Origin: Spirochaetales bacterium
Lineage (GTDB): Bacteria > Spirochaetota > Spirochaetia > Sphaerochaetales > Sphaerochaetaceae
DNA length: 13,653 bases
NCBI GenBank assembly: GCA_028723145.1
Contig: JAQYFM010000161.1
Span: 1 to 13,653, forward strand
Direction: 5' to 3'
Shown: positions 1 to 5,966 of the stretch, in pieces
Numbering within the stretch: position 1 is the stretch's first letter
How the letters are laid out: the number at the start of each line of letters is the position of its first letter
Notes under the pieces: generated by a model
Told to the model about the DNA's origin: nothing
Seen by the model: only the letters and a program-made list of their open reading frames with translations
Database searches by the model: none
Translations under genes and position numbers: made by a program

Positions 1-723
1 TATACTTTTGGACCAACTTTCAGAGCTGAAAATAGTAATACAACAAAGCACTTGGCTGAGTTCTGGATGGTTGAACCTGAAATGGCTTTCTGCTCATTAG
101 ATGGAGATATGGAAGTTGCTGAATCTTTCTTAAAGTATATCTTTTCAAAGTGCTTAGAGAAAAATCCTGAAGATATGGAATTCTTCGATCAATTTGTATT
201 AAAGGGTAACATTGAAACTCTTAGACATGTTATTGAGACTCCATTTGCTCATATGACATATACAGATGCAATTAAGGTTCTTGAGAAAGAAAATGACCAT
301 TTTGATTTCCCTGTTCATTGGGGTTCTGATATTCAAACTGAGCATGAAAAGTTCTTAACTGAAAAGGTTTGTAAGTCACCTGTTATTGTTACAGATTATC
401 CAAAGGAAATTAAAGCATTCTATATGAAGCTAAATGAAGATGGAAAGACTGTAAGAGGTATGGATGTTCTTGTACCAAGAATTGGTGAAATTATTGGTGG
501 TTCAGAAAGAGAGAGCAACCTTGATGTATTACTTTCAAGAATATCTGAGCTTGGATTAAATAAGGAAGATTACTGGTGGTACCTTGACTTAAGAAAGTAT
601 GGTTCAGTACCTCACTCAGGATTTGGTCTTGGTTTTGAAAGAGCTGTTCAGTATGTAACAGGTGTTCAGAACATCAGAGACGTAATTCCATATCCACGCT
701 ATGTAAAGAGTGCTGATTTCTAA
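1..723 (+). CDS. asnS: Asparagine--tRNA ligase, C-terminal part (5' end outside window)
   Basis: This is the C-terminal part of class II asparaginyl-tRNA synthetase, which charges tRNA-Asn in the cytoplasm. The reading frame is open from base 1, so the gene starts upstream; the window holds about 240 codons of a protein usually near 460. The visible sequence opens with class II motif 2 (TFGPTFRAENSNT, then HLAEFW and EPEMAF), which holds the ATP and Asn contacts. It ends with motif 3 (GFGLGFERAVQYVTG, then QNIRDVIPYPR), whose Arg binds ATP. EPEMAF and NIRDVIP separate AsnRS from AspRS and LysRS. An in-frame TTG at base 52 is an internal codon, not a start, because motif 2 lies upstream of it. 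Codon use is rich in AAG for Lys, as expected for a well-expressed gene. An intrinsic terminator follows the stop. Confidence 0.97.
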   Translation, partial: YTFGPTFRAENSNTTKHLAEFWMVEPEMAFCSLDGDMEVAESFLKYIFSKCLEKNPEDMEFFDQFVLKGNIETLRHVIETPFAHMTYTDAIKVLEKENDHFDFPVHWGSDIQTEHEKFLTEKVCKSPVIVTDYPKEIKAFYMKLNEDGKTVRGMDVLVPRIGEIIGGSERESNLDVLLSRISELGLNKEDYWWYLDLRKYGSVPHSGFGLGFERAVQYVTGVQNIRDVIPYPRYVKSADF

Positions 724-732
724 TAATCTAAA

Positions 733-763
733 GTGCCTGCATCTTGCGGGCACTAATTTTTTA
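733..763 (+). terminator. Intrinsic terminator after asnS
   Basis: An 8-bp stem (GTGCCTGC at 733-740 with GCGGGCAC at 746-753, one G-U pair) closes a 5-base loop and is followed by TAATTTTTTA. It lies 10 bases after the asnS stop. The right arm touches the stop codon of the converging regulator gene (TAG at 753-755 on the minus strand). The minus-strand tail (TTTAGATT) is weaker, so termination of that gene here is only possible. Confidence 0.85.
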
Positions 764-1211
764 TGTTTAATAAAGCCCAAAGTTTTAATTCAAAAACATC
801 TTTAGCACCAACCTTTGTACACAGCTTCTTGCAGTATGTTGAGTAAGTTGCTCTAGTAATTTTTAAATCAATACAAACTCCTTTTGTCATTGTGTTTCGC
901 ATTAAAGCATACATAAATGCACTTTCCTTTTCTGTGAAATCTGTACTATGAGCAACTTTAACATAGTACCCTTTTGGTCTTTCACTTACGTAGCCAACTT
1001 CTGGAGAAAAAACGATATAGAGGATTTTATTTTTATTCTTAAAGTGTTCTTTTAATTTTTCATAAAACAGGTATTCACTTGGATTTCTAATTTTAACGAT
1101 AATAGCTTTATCATAATCCTCAATATTAGATTCCATTACCTCACATCTATAACCAAGTTCTTCCACTTTCTTTTTAAGATTAAAATCATTTATTACATAT
1201 ACTTTTCTCAT
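753..1211 (-). CDS. Atypical LuxR-type regulator with receiver-like domain lacking phospho-Asp
   Basis: A small predicted DNA-binding protein of about 152 residues. The C-terminal 60 residues read like a LuxR/NarL four-helix domain: FTEKE in place of LTxRE, then DLKITRATYSTYCKKL matching the recognition-helix region (LgiSxxTVxxhlxxIxxKL), then KVGAKDVFELKLWAL. The first 90 residues (MRKVYVIND..., DYDKAIIVKIRNP) resemble a receiver beta1 and beta3, but the phospho-acceptor position in the LDIRMP-like motif is Lys (K40). No acidic pocket is evident, so phosphorylation control is unlikely. An in-frame ATG at 1244 would add 11 hydrophobic residues (NMIFPLLIIN). I prefer 1211 because MRKVYVIND is a natural beta1 start. 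Neither start has an SD, and a TATAAT lies 7 bases before the 1244 ATG. Family assignment is by eye; the target is unknown. Confidence 0.6.
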   Translation of the reverse strand: MRKVYVINDFNLKKKVEELGYRCEVMESNIEDYDKAIIVKIRNPSEYLFYEKLKEHFKNKNKILYIVFSPEVGYVSERPKGYYVKVAHSTDFTEKESAFMYALMRNTMTKGVCIDLKITRATYSTYCKKLCTKVGAKDVFELKLWALLNIKN

Positions 1212-1251
1212 ATTAATAATTAAAAGAGGAAAAATCATATTCATTAAATTA

Positions 1252-1257
1252 ATTATA
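1252..1257 (-). promoter_or_regulatory. Putative -10 box (TATAAT) of the LuxR-like gene
   Basis: A perfect TATAAT on the minus strand ends 7 bases before the ATG at 1244. No good -35 hexamer is visible 16-18 bases upstream. Transcription would begin at or very near that ATG, giving either a leaderless message or a leader of about 33 bases for the start at 1211. Confidence 0.4.
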
Positions 1258-1303
1258 TTATTCTTATTTCGGAATATATTTTAAATTTTTAACAAATATA
1301 CAA

Positions 1304-1356
1304 ATTCATTCATAATATCATAAATGAATATATATTTATTATTAAACATATGTTTA
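1304..1356. repeat. AT-rich inverted repeats between yqxD and the LuxR-like gene
   Basis: Two symmetric elements lie in the 119-152 base gap. ATTCATT (1304-1310) pairs with AATGAAT (1323-1329) around a 12-base loop. TAAACATATGTTTA (1343-1356) is a perfect 14-bp palindrome. Neither is GC-rich, and neither is followed by a T-run on the minus strand, so a terminator for the yqxD gene is doubtful. An operator is possible but unproven. Confidence 0.3.
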
Positions 1357-1363
1357 TTTTTTG

Positions 1364-1903
1364 TTATTTTCTCTTTTTTAAGTCAGTTATTGCTTTATCA
1401 AATGCATTTGCAAATTTATTGATCGTTTTTGCATCAAAAGCCTTTTGTTTTTCATTAAAAATACCCATTTCTCTAAAATCTTTTTGCGTATCACGAATAG
1501 AAAGGCGTTCCCTGATATTATTTTTATCAAGTACATTTCCTCGATCATCAATAACATATACATTTTTTTCTATTAACCTTGCTGCCAGAGGAATATCGTG
1601 TGTAATACATAGATTGTTTTCATTTGCTAATTCAACAATTTTATCATCTGCAGCATTCTCCCCACCCTCTACTACTACCATATGGATGGAGCTTTTAATT
1701 TTTCTTATTTCTTCGTTTGATAAAACACCTCTATAAGGCTTTCTTAAAATAAGTGTATGTTCTTTAATTGAATCTAAAACATCCTTTAATTGTCTATCGG
1801 CAACAAAGTAAGATTCTATATTTTCTTTTATACAACGTTTAATAATTATCTCTCTATGTTTAATTGGAAGAGAATCTGCATCTAAAAATAGTAACAAGCT
1901 CAT
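1364..1903 (-). CDS. YqxD/YaiI family protein (DUF188, NYN/PIN-like)
   Basis: A 179-residue member of the YaiI/YqxD (DUF188) family, whose PIN/NYN-like fold suggests a nuclease; no defined cellular role is established. Family landmarks seen in order: LDADSLP at 7-13 (usual VDADACP), ENAADDKIVELA at 82-93 (usual DAADD.I), CITHDIPLAARL at 99-110 (usual VITqDipLA), DDRGNVLDKNNI at 119-130 and RLSIRD at 133-138. The acidic residues D8, D10, D86, D87 and D103 would form the metal-binding centre. The protein is 20-30 residues longer than many members, with a Lys-rich tail. The ATG at 1903 has no SD, but TATTAT lies 6 bases upstream on the minus strand. It is read in the same direction as the LuxR-like gene downstream, across a gap that holds a second likely promoter, so the two may be transcribed separately. 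Confidence 0.9.
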   Translation of the reverse strand: MSLLLFLDADSLPIKHREIIIKRCIKENIESYFVADRQLKDVLDSIKEHTLILRKPYRGVLSNEEIRKIKSSIHMVVVEGGENAADDKIVELANENNLCITHDIPLAARLIEKNVYVIDDRGNVLDKNNIRERLSIRDTQKDFREMGIFNEKQKAFDAKTINKFANAFDKAITDLKKRK

Positions 1904-1909
1904 ATATTG

Positions 1910-1915
1910 ATAATA
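1910..1915 (-). promoter_or_regulatory. Putative -10 box (TATTAT) of the yqxD-family gene
   Basis: TATTAT on the minus strand lies 6 bases before the ATG at 1903. A very weak -35 candidate (TTACAA) sits 18 bases upstream. No SD is present, so a leaderless message is the simplest reading. The gap is shared with the divergent phosphofructokinase gene. Confidence 0.35.
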
Positions 1916-1975
1916 TCAAGAAATAAAAAAAGTTTGTAATTAAATACACAATATATCTTCAAATATAGATAAATT

Positions 1976-2022
1976 TATAATTATTTAATATTATATTAAT
2001 CAACAATTATGTTTATCGGAGG
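1976..2022 (+). promoter_or_regulatory. Candidate promoter and strong ribosome binding site of the PPi-phosphofructokinase gene
   Basis: A perfect TATAAT spans 1976-1981, without a convincing -35. The SD sequence GGAGG spans 2018-2022, 4 bases before the ATG at 2027. The SD decides the start: the upstream in-frame ATG at 2009 would place the SD inside the gene and has none of its own. Confidence 0.45.
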
Positions 2023-2026
2023 AATA

Positions 2027-3673
2027 ATGAATTACTCACCATTACAAAAGGCTAGATATGAGTATCAGCCAAAGCTTCCTTTAATTTTACAAAATGATAT
2101 CAATGATATTGAAGTTTGCTTTGGTGAAAGCACACAGTCTGTTGCTGACCAAGAAAAAATTAAAGAAATGTTCCCTAATACATATGGTATGAAGACCATT
2201 TCATTTAAAAAGGGATCTTCTAAGGCTAAGAAGGATTCACAGGTTGTAGGTGTTATCCTTTCTGGTGGTCAAGCTCCAGGCGGACACAACGTTATTACAG
2301 GTTTATATGATGCATTAAAGAGATCTAATAAAGATAACGTATTACTCGGATTTAAAGGTGGTCCATCAGGTCTTTTAGAAGATGATTACATTGAATTTAC
2401 TGATGAGTTCATTAACGAATATAGAAATACAGGTGGATTCGATATCATTGGTTCTGGTAGAACAAAGCTTGAGACTGTAGAGCAGTTTAAAGTTGTAAGT
2501 GAAGTTGCTAAGAAACACAATTTAAATGCAATTGTTATTATCGGTGGTGATGACTCCAATACAAATGCAGCAGTTCTTGCAGAGTATATGGCTGCTACAA
2601 ATGCTGGTGTACAGGTTATTGGTTGCCCAAAGACAATCGATGGAGACTTAAAGAACGATGTTATTGAAGTTTCATTTGGTTTTGATACAGCTTGTAAAAC
2701 CTATTCTGAATTAATTGGTAACATTGAAAGAGATGCTAATTCTGCTAAGAAGTATTGGCACTTTATCAAGGTAATGGGAAGAAGTGCTTCTCACATTGCA
2801 CTTGAATGTGCTCTTGAATGTCAGCCAAACATCTGTTTAGTAGGTGAAGAAGTTGAAGCAAAGAACATGGCAATGATGGATATCGTTAACTATATTGCTG
2901 ATGTAGTTGAAACTCGTAGTGCTAAGGGTGATAACTATGGCGTTGCAATCGTACCAGAAGGTTTAATTGAGTTTATTCCTGAAGTTAAGGTATTAATTGC
3001 TGAAATTAACGAATTACTTGCTGTACATGAAAAAGATTATGCAGTACTTGGTTCTTGGGATGATCAATATAACTTTGTTATCTCTAACCTTACTTCTAAG
3101 TCAGCTAATGTATTTAAGAATCTTCCTCTTGATATCCAGCACCAGTTATTAATGGATAGAGATCCACATGGTAACGTACAGGTTTCAAGAATTGAGACTG
3201 AAAAGTTATTAATCACAATGGTTGCAAAGGAACTCAAGAACAGAGGCTCTAAGGCTAAATTTAATGCACTTAACCACTTCTTCGGTTACGAAGGAAGATG
3301 TGCATTCCCATCTAACTTCGATGCAGACTACTGTTATTCACTTGGCTACAATGCATTCTTATTAATCAGTAATGGTTTAACAGGTTATATGTCAACTGTT
3401 ACCAACCTATCTGCAGGTCCTCAGAACTGGGAAGCAGGTGGTATTCCAATTACAAAGATGATGAACCTTGAAAGAAGACATGGTGAATTTAAGCCAGTTA
3501 TCAGAAAGGCTTTAGTTGAACTCGAAGGTAAGCCATTTAAGTATTTTGAAGCACATAGAAAAGAATGGGCAGAGAACACACTCTTCACATTCCCTGGTGC
3601 TATTCAGTACTACGGTCCAGCTGAAGTTTGTGATATCACAACAAGAACTCTTGCACTTGAGCAGGGTAACTAA
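2027..3673 (+). CDS. pfp: Diphosphate--fructose-6-phosphate 1-phosphotransferase (PPi-PFK)
   Basis: A 548-residue PPi-dependent phosphofructokinase of the long type found in spirochaetes, chlamydiae and plants. It phosphorylates fructose 6-phosphate to the 1,6-bisphosphate with pyrophosphate instead of ATP, reversibly, in the cytoplasm. The N-terminal half carries GVILSGGQAPGGHN at 75-88, GGDDS at 173-177, PKTIDGD at 201-207 and MGRSASH at 250-256. The second Asp of GGDDS and the Lys of PKTIDGD replace the two Gly residues of ATP enzymes and are the accepted PPi signature. The TIDGD Asp is the catalytic base, and MGR contributes substrate contacts. PEG appears further on in the substrate site. 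The start at 2027 is set by the GGAGG four bases upstream. Codon use (AAG Lys) and the strong SD suggest high expression. It is a single-gene unit closed by a terminator. Confidence 0.96.
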   Translation: MNYSPLQKARYEYQPKLPLILQNDINDIEVCFGESTQSVADQEKIKEMFPNTYGMKTISFKKGSSKAKKDSQVVGVILSGGQAPGGHNVITGLYDALKRSNKDNVLLGFKGGPSGLLEDDYIEFTDEFINEYRNTGGFDIIGSGRTKLETVEQFKVVSEVAKKHNLNAIVIIGGDDSNTNAAVLAEYMAATNAGVQVIGCPKTIDGDLKNDVIEVSFGFDTACKTYSELIGNIERDANSAKKYWHFIKVMGRSASHIALECALECQPNICLVGEEVEAKNMAMMDIVNYIADVVETRSAKGDNYGVAIVPEGLIEFIPEVKVLIAEINELLAVHEKDYAVLGSWDDQYNFVISNLTSKSANVFKNLPLDIQHQLLMDRDPHGNVQVSRIETEKLLITMVAKELKNRGSKAKFNALNHFFGYEGRCAFPSNFDADYCYSLGYNAFLLISNGLTGYMSTVTNLSAGPQNWEAGGIPITKMMNLERRHGEFKPVIRKALVELEGKPFKYFEAHRKEWAENTLFTFPGAIQYYGPAEVCDITTRTLALEQGN

Positions 3674-3680
3674 GATAAAA

Positions 3681-3716
3681 AATCCCAAGGTTTCGGCCTT
3701 GGGATTACTTTTTCTT
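3681..3716 (+). terminator. Bidirectional intrinsic terminator between pfp and yhbY
   Basis: A perfect 10-bp stem (AATCCCAAGG at 3681-3690 with CCTTGGGATT at 3697-3706) closes a 6-base loop and is followed by ACTTTTTCTTTTTA on the plus strand. On the minus strand the same stem is followed by a run of six T, so it also fits yhbY, whose stop lies 21 bases away. Confidence 0.92.
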
Positions 3717-3727
3717 TTTAAGAATAA

Positions 3728-4021
3728 TTAAATATTGTATTTCCTTTCTTCTTTTTTCTCTTTCTGTTTAAAGAAAACTGCAGTAAAACCTGTTGTTGCA
3801 ATTAAATCACAACCTGCTTTTTCAGCTAAAGCAAATGAAATTTCTTTTGTATCTTCTTTAAAAGATTGAAATTTAACTTTAACTAATTCATGATGATCAA
3901 CTGCTTCCTTTAATGCATTTACAACACTAGGAGTAAGACCATCTTTTCCAACCATTACAATTGAAGAGAGTTCTTGTGCTTCACTTCTTAAATATGCTCT
4001 TTGTTTGCTTGTCAATTCCAT
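3728..4021 (-). CDS. yhbY: YhbY family RNA-binding protein (CRM domain)
   Basis: A 97-residue single CRM-domain protein. The family binds pre-50S ribosomal particles and 23S rRNA and is thought to help large-subunit assembly. Seen in the sequence: LTSKQRAYLRSEAQEL at 3-18, the GxxG RNA-contact loop as VGKDGLT at 24-30, then VVNALKEAVDHHELVKVKF and the final strand region (LIATTGFTAVFFKQ). The length matches the usual 95-105 residues, with a charged Lys/Glu tail. The ATG at 4021 has no clear SD; the -10-like TAAGAT lies 7 bases upstream on the minus strand. The terminator of the upstream acyl-CoA synthetase lies in the 74-base gap, so yhbY probably has its own promoter. It converges on pfp and shares its terminator. 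Confidence 0.93.
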   Translation of the reverse strand: MELTSKQRAYLRSEAQELSSIVMVGKDGLTPSVVNALKEAVDHHELVKVKFQSFKEDTKEISFALAEKAGCDLIATTGFTAVFFKQKEKKEERKYNI

Positions 4022-4046
4022 ATAAATTATCTTACTCGATTTAATA

Positions 4047-4084
4047 TAAAAATGAAAAGGCCTAACTCAAGTTGAGAAAGGCCT
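4047..4084 (-). terminator. Terminator after the acyl-CoA synthetase gene
   Basis: On the minus strand, AGGCCT (4084-4079) and AGGCCT (4063-4058) form the outer stem. CTCA and TGAG form an inner stem across a T-T mismatch. TTTTCATTTTTATA follows. It begins 12 bases after the synthetase stop and ends before yhbY. On the plus strand the tail is not T-rich. Confidence 0.7.
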
Positions 4085-4095
4085 ATTAGTAGATA

Positions 4096-5832
4096 TTAGT
4101 TATCAAGCTTATCTTTATATTGCTTTGCAACAACGAATCTCTTAATTTTTTTTGTTGAAGTCATCTCAAGAGGTTCATCAGCAATAACAACCTTAGTGAT
4201 CTTCTTGTGGCTCTGTAATGTTTTATTAACTTCACCTACAATATTCTCAAGATATGCTTGTAAGTCATCTTTGTGGTTCTTTCTGCAATCTTGAGAAGGA
4301 TAGATAATAGCTGCAATACCTTCACTTTTTTCAGCTTTATTTTTAATGTAACCAGCAATACAAATCTGCTCAACATCGAAATAGAGCTGGAAGTGGTCTT
4401 CAATTTCCTCAGGGAAAACGTTTTTACCACCCTCTGTTACAATGATGTTCTTAGCTCTACCAGTTAATACAAGGTAACCATCTTGGTCTTCATAACCAAC
4501 GTCCCCAGTATTAAGCCATCCATCTTCAGATAAAACCTCCCTTGTTTCTTCAGGAGCATTGTAATAGCCCTTCATTACCATTGGGCCACGAAGATAAATT
4601 ACACCATTACCATCACTATCTTTATTTTCAATCTTTACTTCTACACCCTCAAGATGACGTCCAACAGAGATTTCCTTGTAAGCCTCTACAGGATTTAAGT
4701 GGGTAATTGGGCTAGTTTCAGTTAAGCCATATCCCTGGACAAAGTTAATACCTAATTCGTTGTACATCTTAAAAGTAGATGCAGGAAGTGGACCACCTCC
4801 ACAAATACAAATTCTAATGTTCTCAAGAGAAACCTTCTTAAGTAAGAAGTTAAACCATTTTTTACCAACTTGGATGTGGAAAACCTTCTTTAAGAAACCT
4901 GAAACACCCATTAAGAAACGAATTAAACCATATAGAACAATGCCTTTTTTCTTAACCCCATTCATTAATGCAGTTAAAAGCTTATTAAATAGCAATGGTA
5001 CGCCTAAGAACATTGTTACTTTACCAAGCTTTAATTCCTTTAATAACTGGGTAACTACAAGCTTCTTACCAAATACACAAGAAGCACCAACACTGATAGA
5101 TTCAATAAACACAGCAAGCATTGTATATGCGTGGTGGATTGGTAAAATTGCATAGAATACATCTGTTGGATAAAGCTTCATATAAAGCTGTGCAATATAG
5201 CAGTCACTAACAAGGTTTTCGTGAGTTAGCATAACACCCTTAGGAGTTCCTGTAGTACCAGATGTAAATAGAATAGCAGCTAAATCTTTACTTGTAGCCT
5301 TTACAGCTTCAGCCTCAGGGCCATTTAAATCGAGGATATAGCTGTAGCCTTCAGGACGTTTTTCCTCTAAAGAATATTTAGCAACAAGCCCTACTCTCTT
5401 TGAAGTATCGATTGTAGCAACTCTATCACCATCACAGAAAATTCGAGAAATTCCACCAAAAGCCATTAAAGTTTCCATATCATGGTCGTTATAAGTTGCA
5501 TCGAGTGGAACAACGATAGCACCTGCATATAAAATAGCTAAGTAAGCAATTGCCCATTCAGGACTGTTTTTACCTGAAACAGCAATTTTATCACCAGGCT
5601 TAACGCCTTCACTTAATAAGAAATTTTTAATTTCTAATATCTTATTTCTTGCTTGTGTATAAGTAAATCTTAACTCTTTTGGATTAAAAGCAACAAAACA
5701 TTCATTGTTTGGATATCTATCACAAGTAATTTCAAACATCTCAACGAGAGTTGGCCACTGCCCATTAAAAAATTTACCTCTGTAATCATCTAAAAAACGA
5801 TATGCATCAGGATTTGGTACTTTAAAAGACAT
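4096..5832 (-). CDS. Long-chain acyl-CoA synthetase / AMP-dependent ligase (ANL superfamily)
   Basis: A 578-residue adenylate-forming enzyme. It most likely activates long-chain fatty acids with ATP and CoA to acyl-CoA at the inner face of the membrane. ANL motifs in order: P-loop TSGTTGTPKG at 190-199, PIHHAYTM at 231-238, YGLTET at 368-373, NTGDVG at 441-446, GRAKN at 458-462 before TEGGKNVFPEEIE, and the C-terminal catalytic Lys in STKKIKRF (K561 or K562). An insertion at about 285-345, rich in Lys, Phe and Leu, lies before GGGPLP and resembles the membrane-associating segment of bacterial FadD-like enzymes. The start at 5832 is preferred over an in-frame ATG at 5877: GGAG lies 6 bases upstream of 5832, and 5877 falls inside the putative promoter. 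Substrate chain length cannot be read from sequence. It is transcribed alone and divergently from folC. Confidence 0.92.
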   Translation of the reverse strand: MSFKVPNPDAYRFLDDYRGKFFNGQWPTLVEMFEITCDRYPNNECFVAFNPKELRFTYTQARNKILEIKNFLLSEGVKPGDKIAVSGKNSPEWAIAYLAILYAGAIVVPLDATYNDHDMETLMAFGGISRIFCDGDRVATIDTSKRVGLVAKYSLEEKRPEGYSYILDLNGPEAEAVKATSKDLAAILFTSGTTGTPKGVMLTHENLVSDCYIAQLYMKLYPTDVFYAILPIHHAYTMLAVFIESISVGASCVFGKKLVVTQLLKELKLGKVTMFLGVPLLFNKLLTALMNGVKKKGIVLYGLIRFLMGVSGFLKKVFHIQVGKKWFNFLLKKVSLENIRICICGGGPLPASTFKMYNELGINFVQGYGLTETSPITHLNPVEAYKEISVGRHLEGVEVKIENKDSDGNGVIYLRGPMVMKGYYNAPEETREVLSEDGWLNTGDVGYEDQDGYLVLTGRAKNIIVTEGGKNVFPEEIEDHFQLYFDVEQICIAGYIKNKAEKSEGIAAIIYPSQDCRKNHKDDLQAYLENIVGEVNKTLQSHKKITKVVIADEPLEMTSTKKIKRFVVAKQYKDKLDN

Positions 5833-5838
5833 TTGTAT

Positions 5839-5842
5839 CTCC
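5839..5842 (-). promoter_or_regulatory. SD site that fixes the acyl-CoA synthetase start
   Basis: GGAG on the minus strand lies 6 bases before the ATG at 5832. The alternative in-frame ATG 15 codons upstream has no SD and would add a non-conserved Asn/Lys/Ile-rich extension. Confidence 0.75.
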
Positions 5843-5863
5843 AAATAAATTTTATTATACTTG

Positions 5864-5893
5864 ATATTATTACACATTTTGTATATGTGTCAA
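5864..5893 (-). promoter_or_regulatory. Putative sigma-70-type promoter of the acyl-CoA synthetase, with inverted repeat
   Basis: A consensus TTGACA (5893-5888) is followed 18 bases later by TAATAT (5869-5864), leaving a short leader with an SD before the ATG at 5832. A 6-bp inverted repeat (ACACAT at 5872-5877, ATGTGT at 5885-5890, 7-base gap) fills the spacer and overlaps the -35. This is the expected position for a repressor operator. Confidence 0.5.
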
Positions 5894-5920
5894 TGTTAGA
5901 AGATTCTTGAACCGTTTTCT

Positions 5921-5958
5921 GTGTCACACTTTAACCTTTTTGTGAAAGAATGTATTAT
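5921..5958 (+). promoter_or_regulatory. Candidate promoter and palindrome upstream of folC
   Basis: TATTAT at 5953-5958 lies 8 bases before the folC ATG, with a weak -35 (TTTAAC at 5930-5935, 17-base spacing). GTGTCACAC at 5921-5929 is a perfect 9-base palindrome next to the -35. TCACA (5924-5928) and TGTGA (5941-5945) form a second inverted repeat. GTGTCA also occurs at 5887-5892 in the acyl-CoA synthetase promoter. Confidence 0.35.
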
Positions 5959-5966
5959 TCTATCTC

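Noticed and set aside
1350..1736. Plus-strand open frame of 128 codons
   Set aside because: It lies antisense to the yqxD-family gene, has no SD, and its Ser/Phe-rich sequence is a mirror of the real gene's codons.
3516..3731. Plus-strand open frame of 71 codons at the end of pfp
   Set aside because: It is a shifted frame of pfp that runs through the terminator stem.
4058..4084. Repeated AGGCCT considered as part of a repeat family or restriction-related site
   Set aside because: The two copies form the outer stem of a hairpin with a T-rich tail just after a stop codon, which a terminator explains.
4760..5155. Plus-strand open frame of 131 codons
   Set aside because: It lies antisense to the acyl-CoA synthetase, whose motifs are continuous through the region.
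5833..5877. Upstream ATG of the acyl-CoA synthetase
   Set aside because: It has no SD, overlaps the putative -10, and adds an unconserved extension; the GGAG-preceded ATG at 5832 is better.
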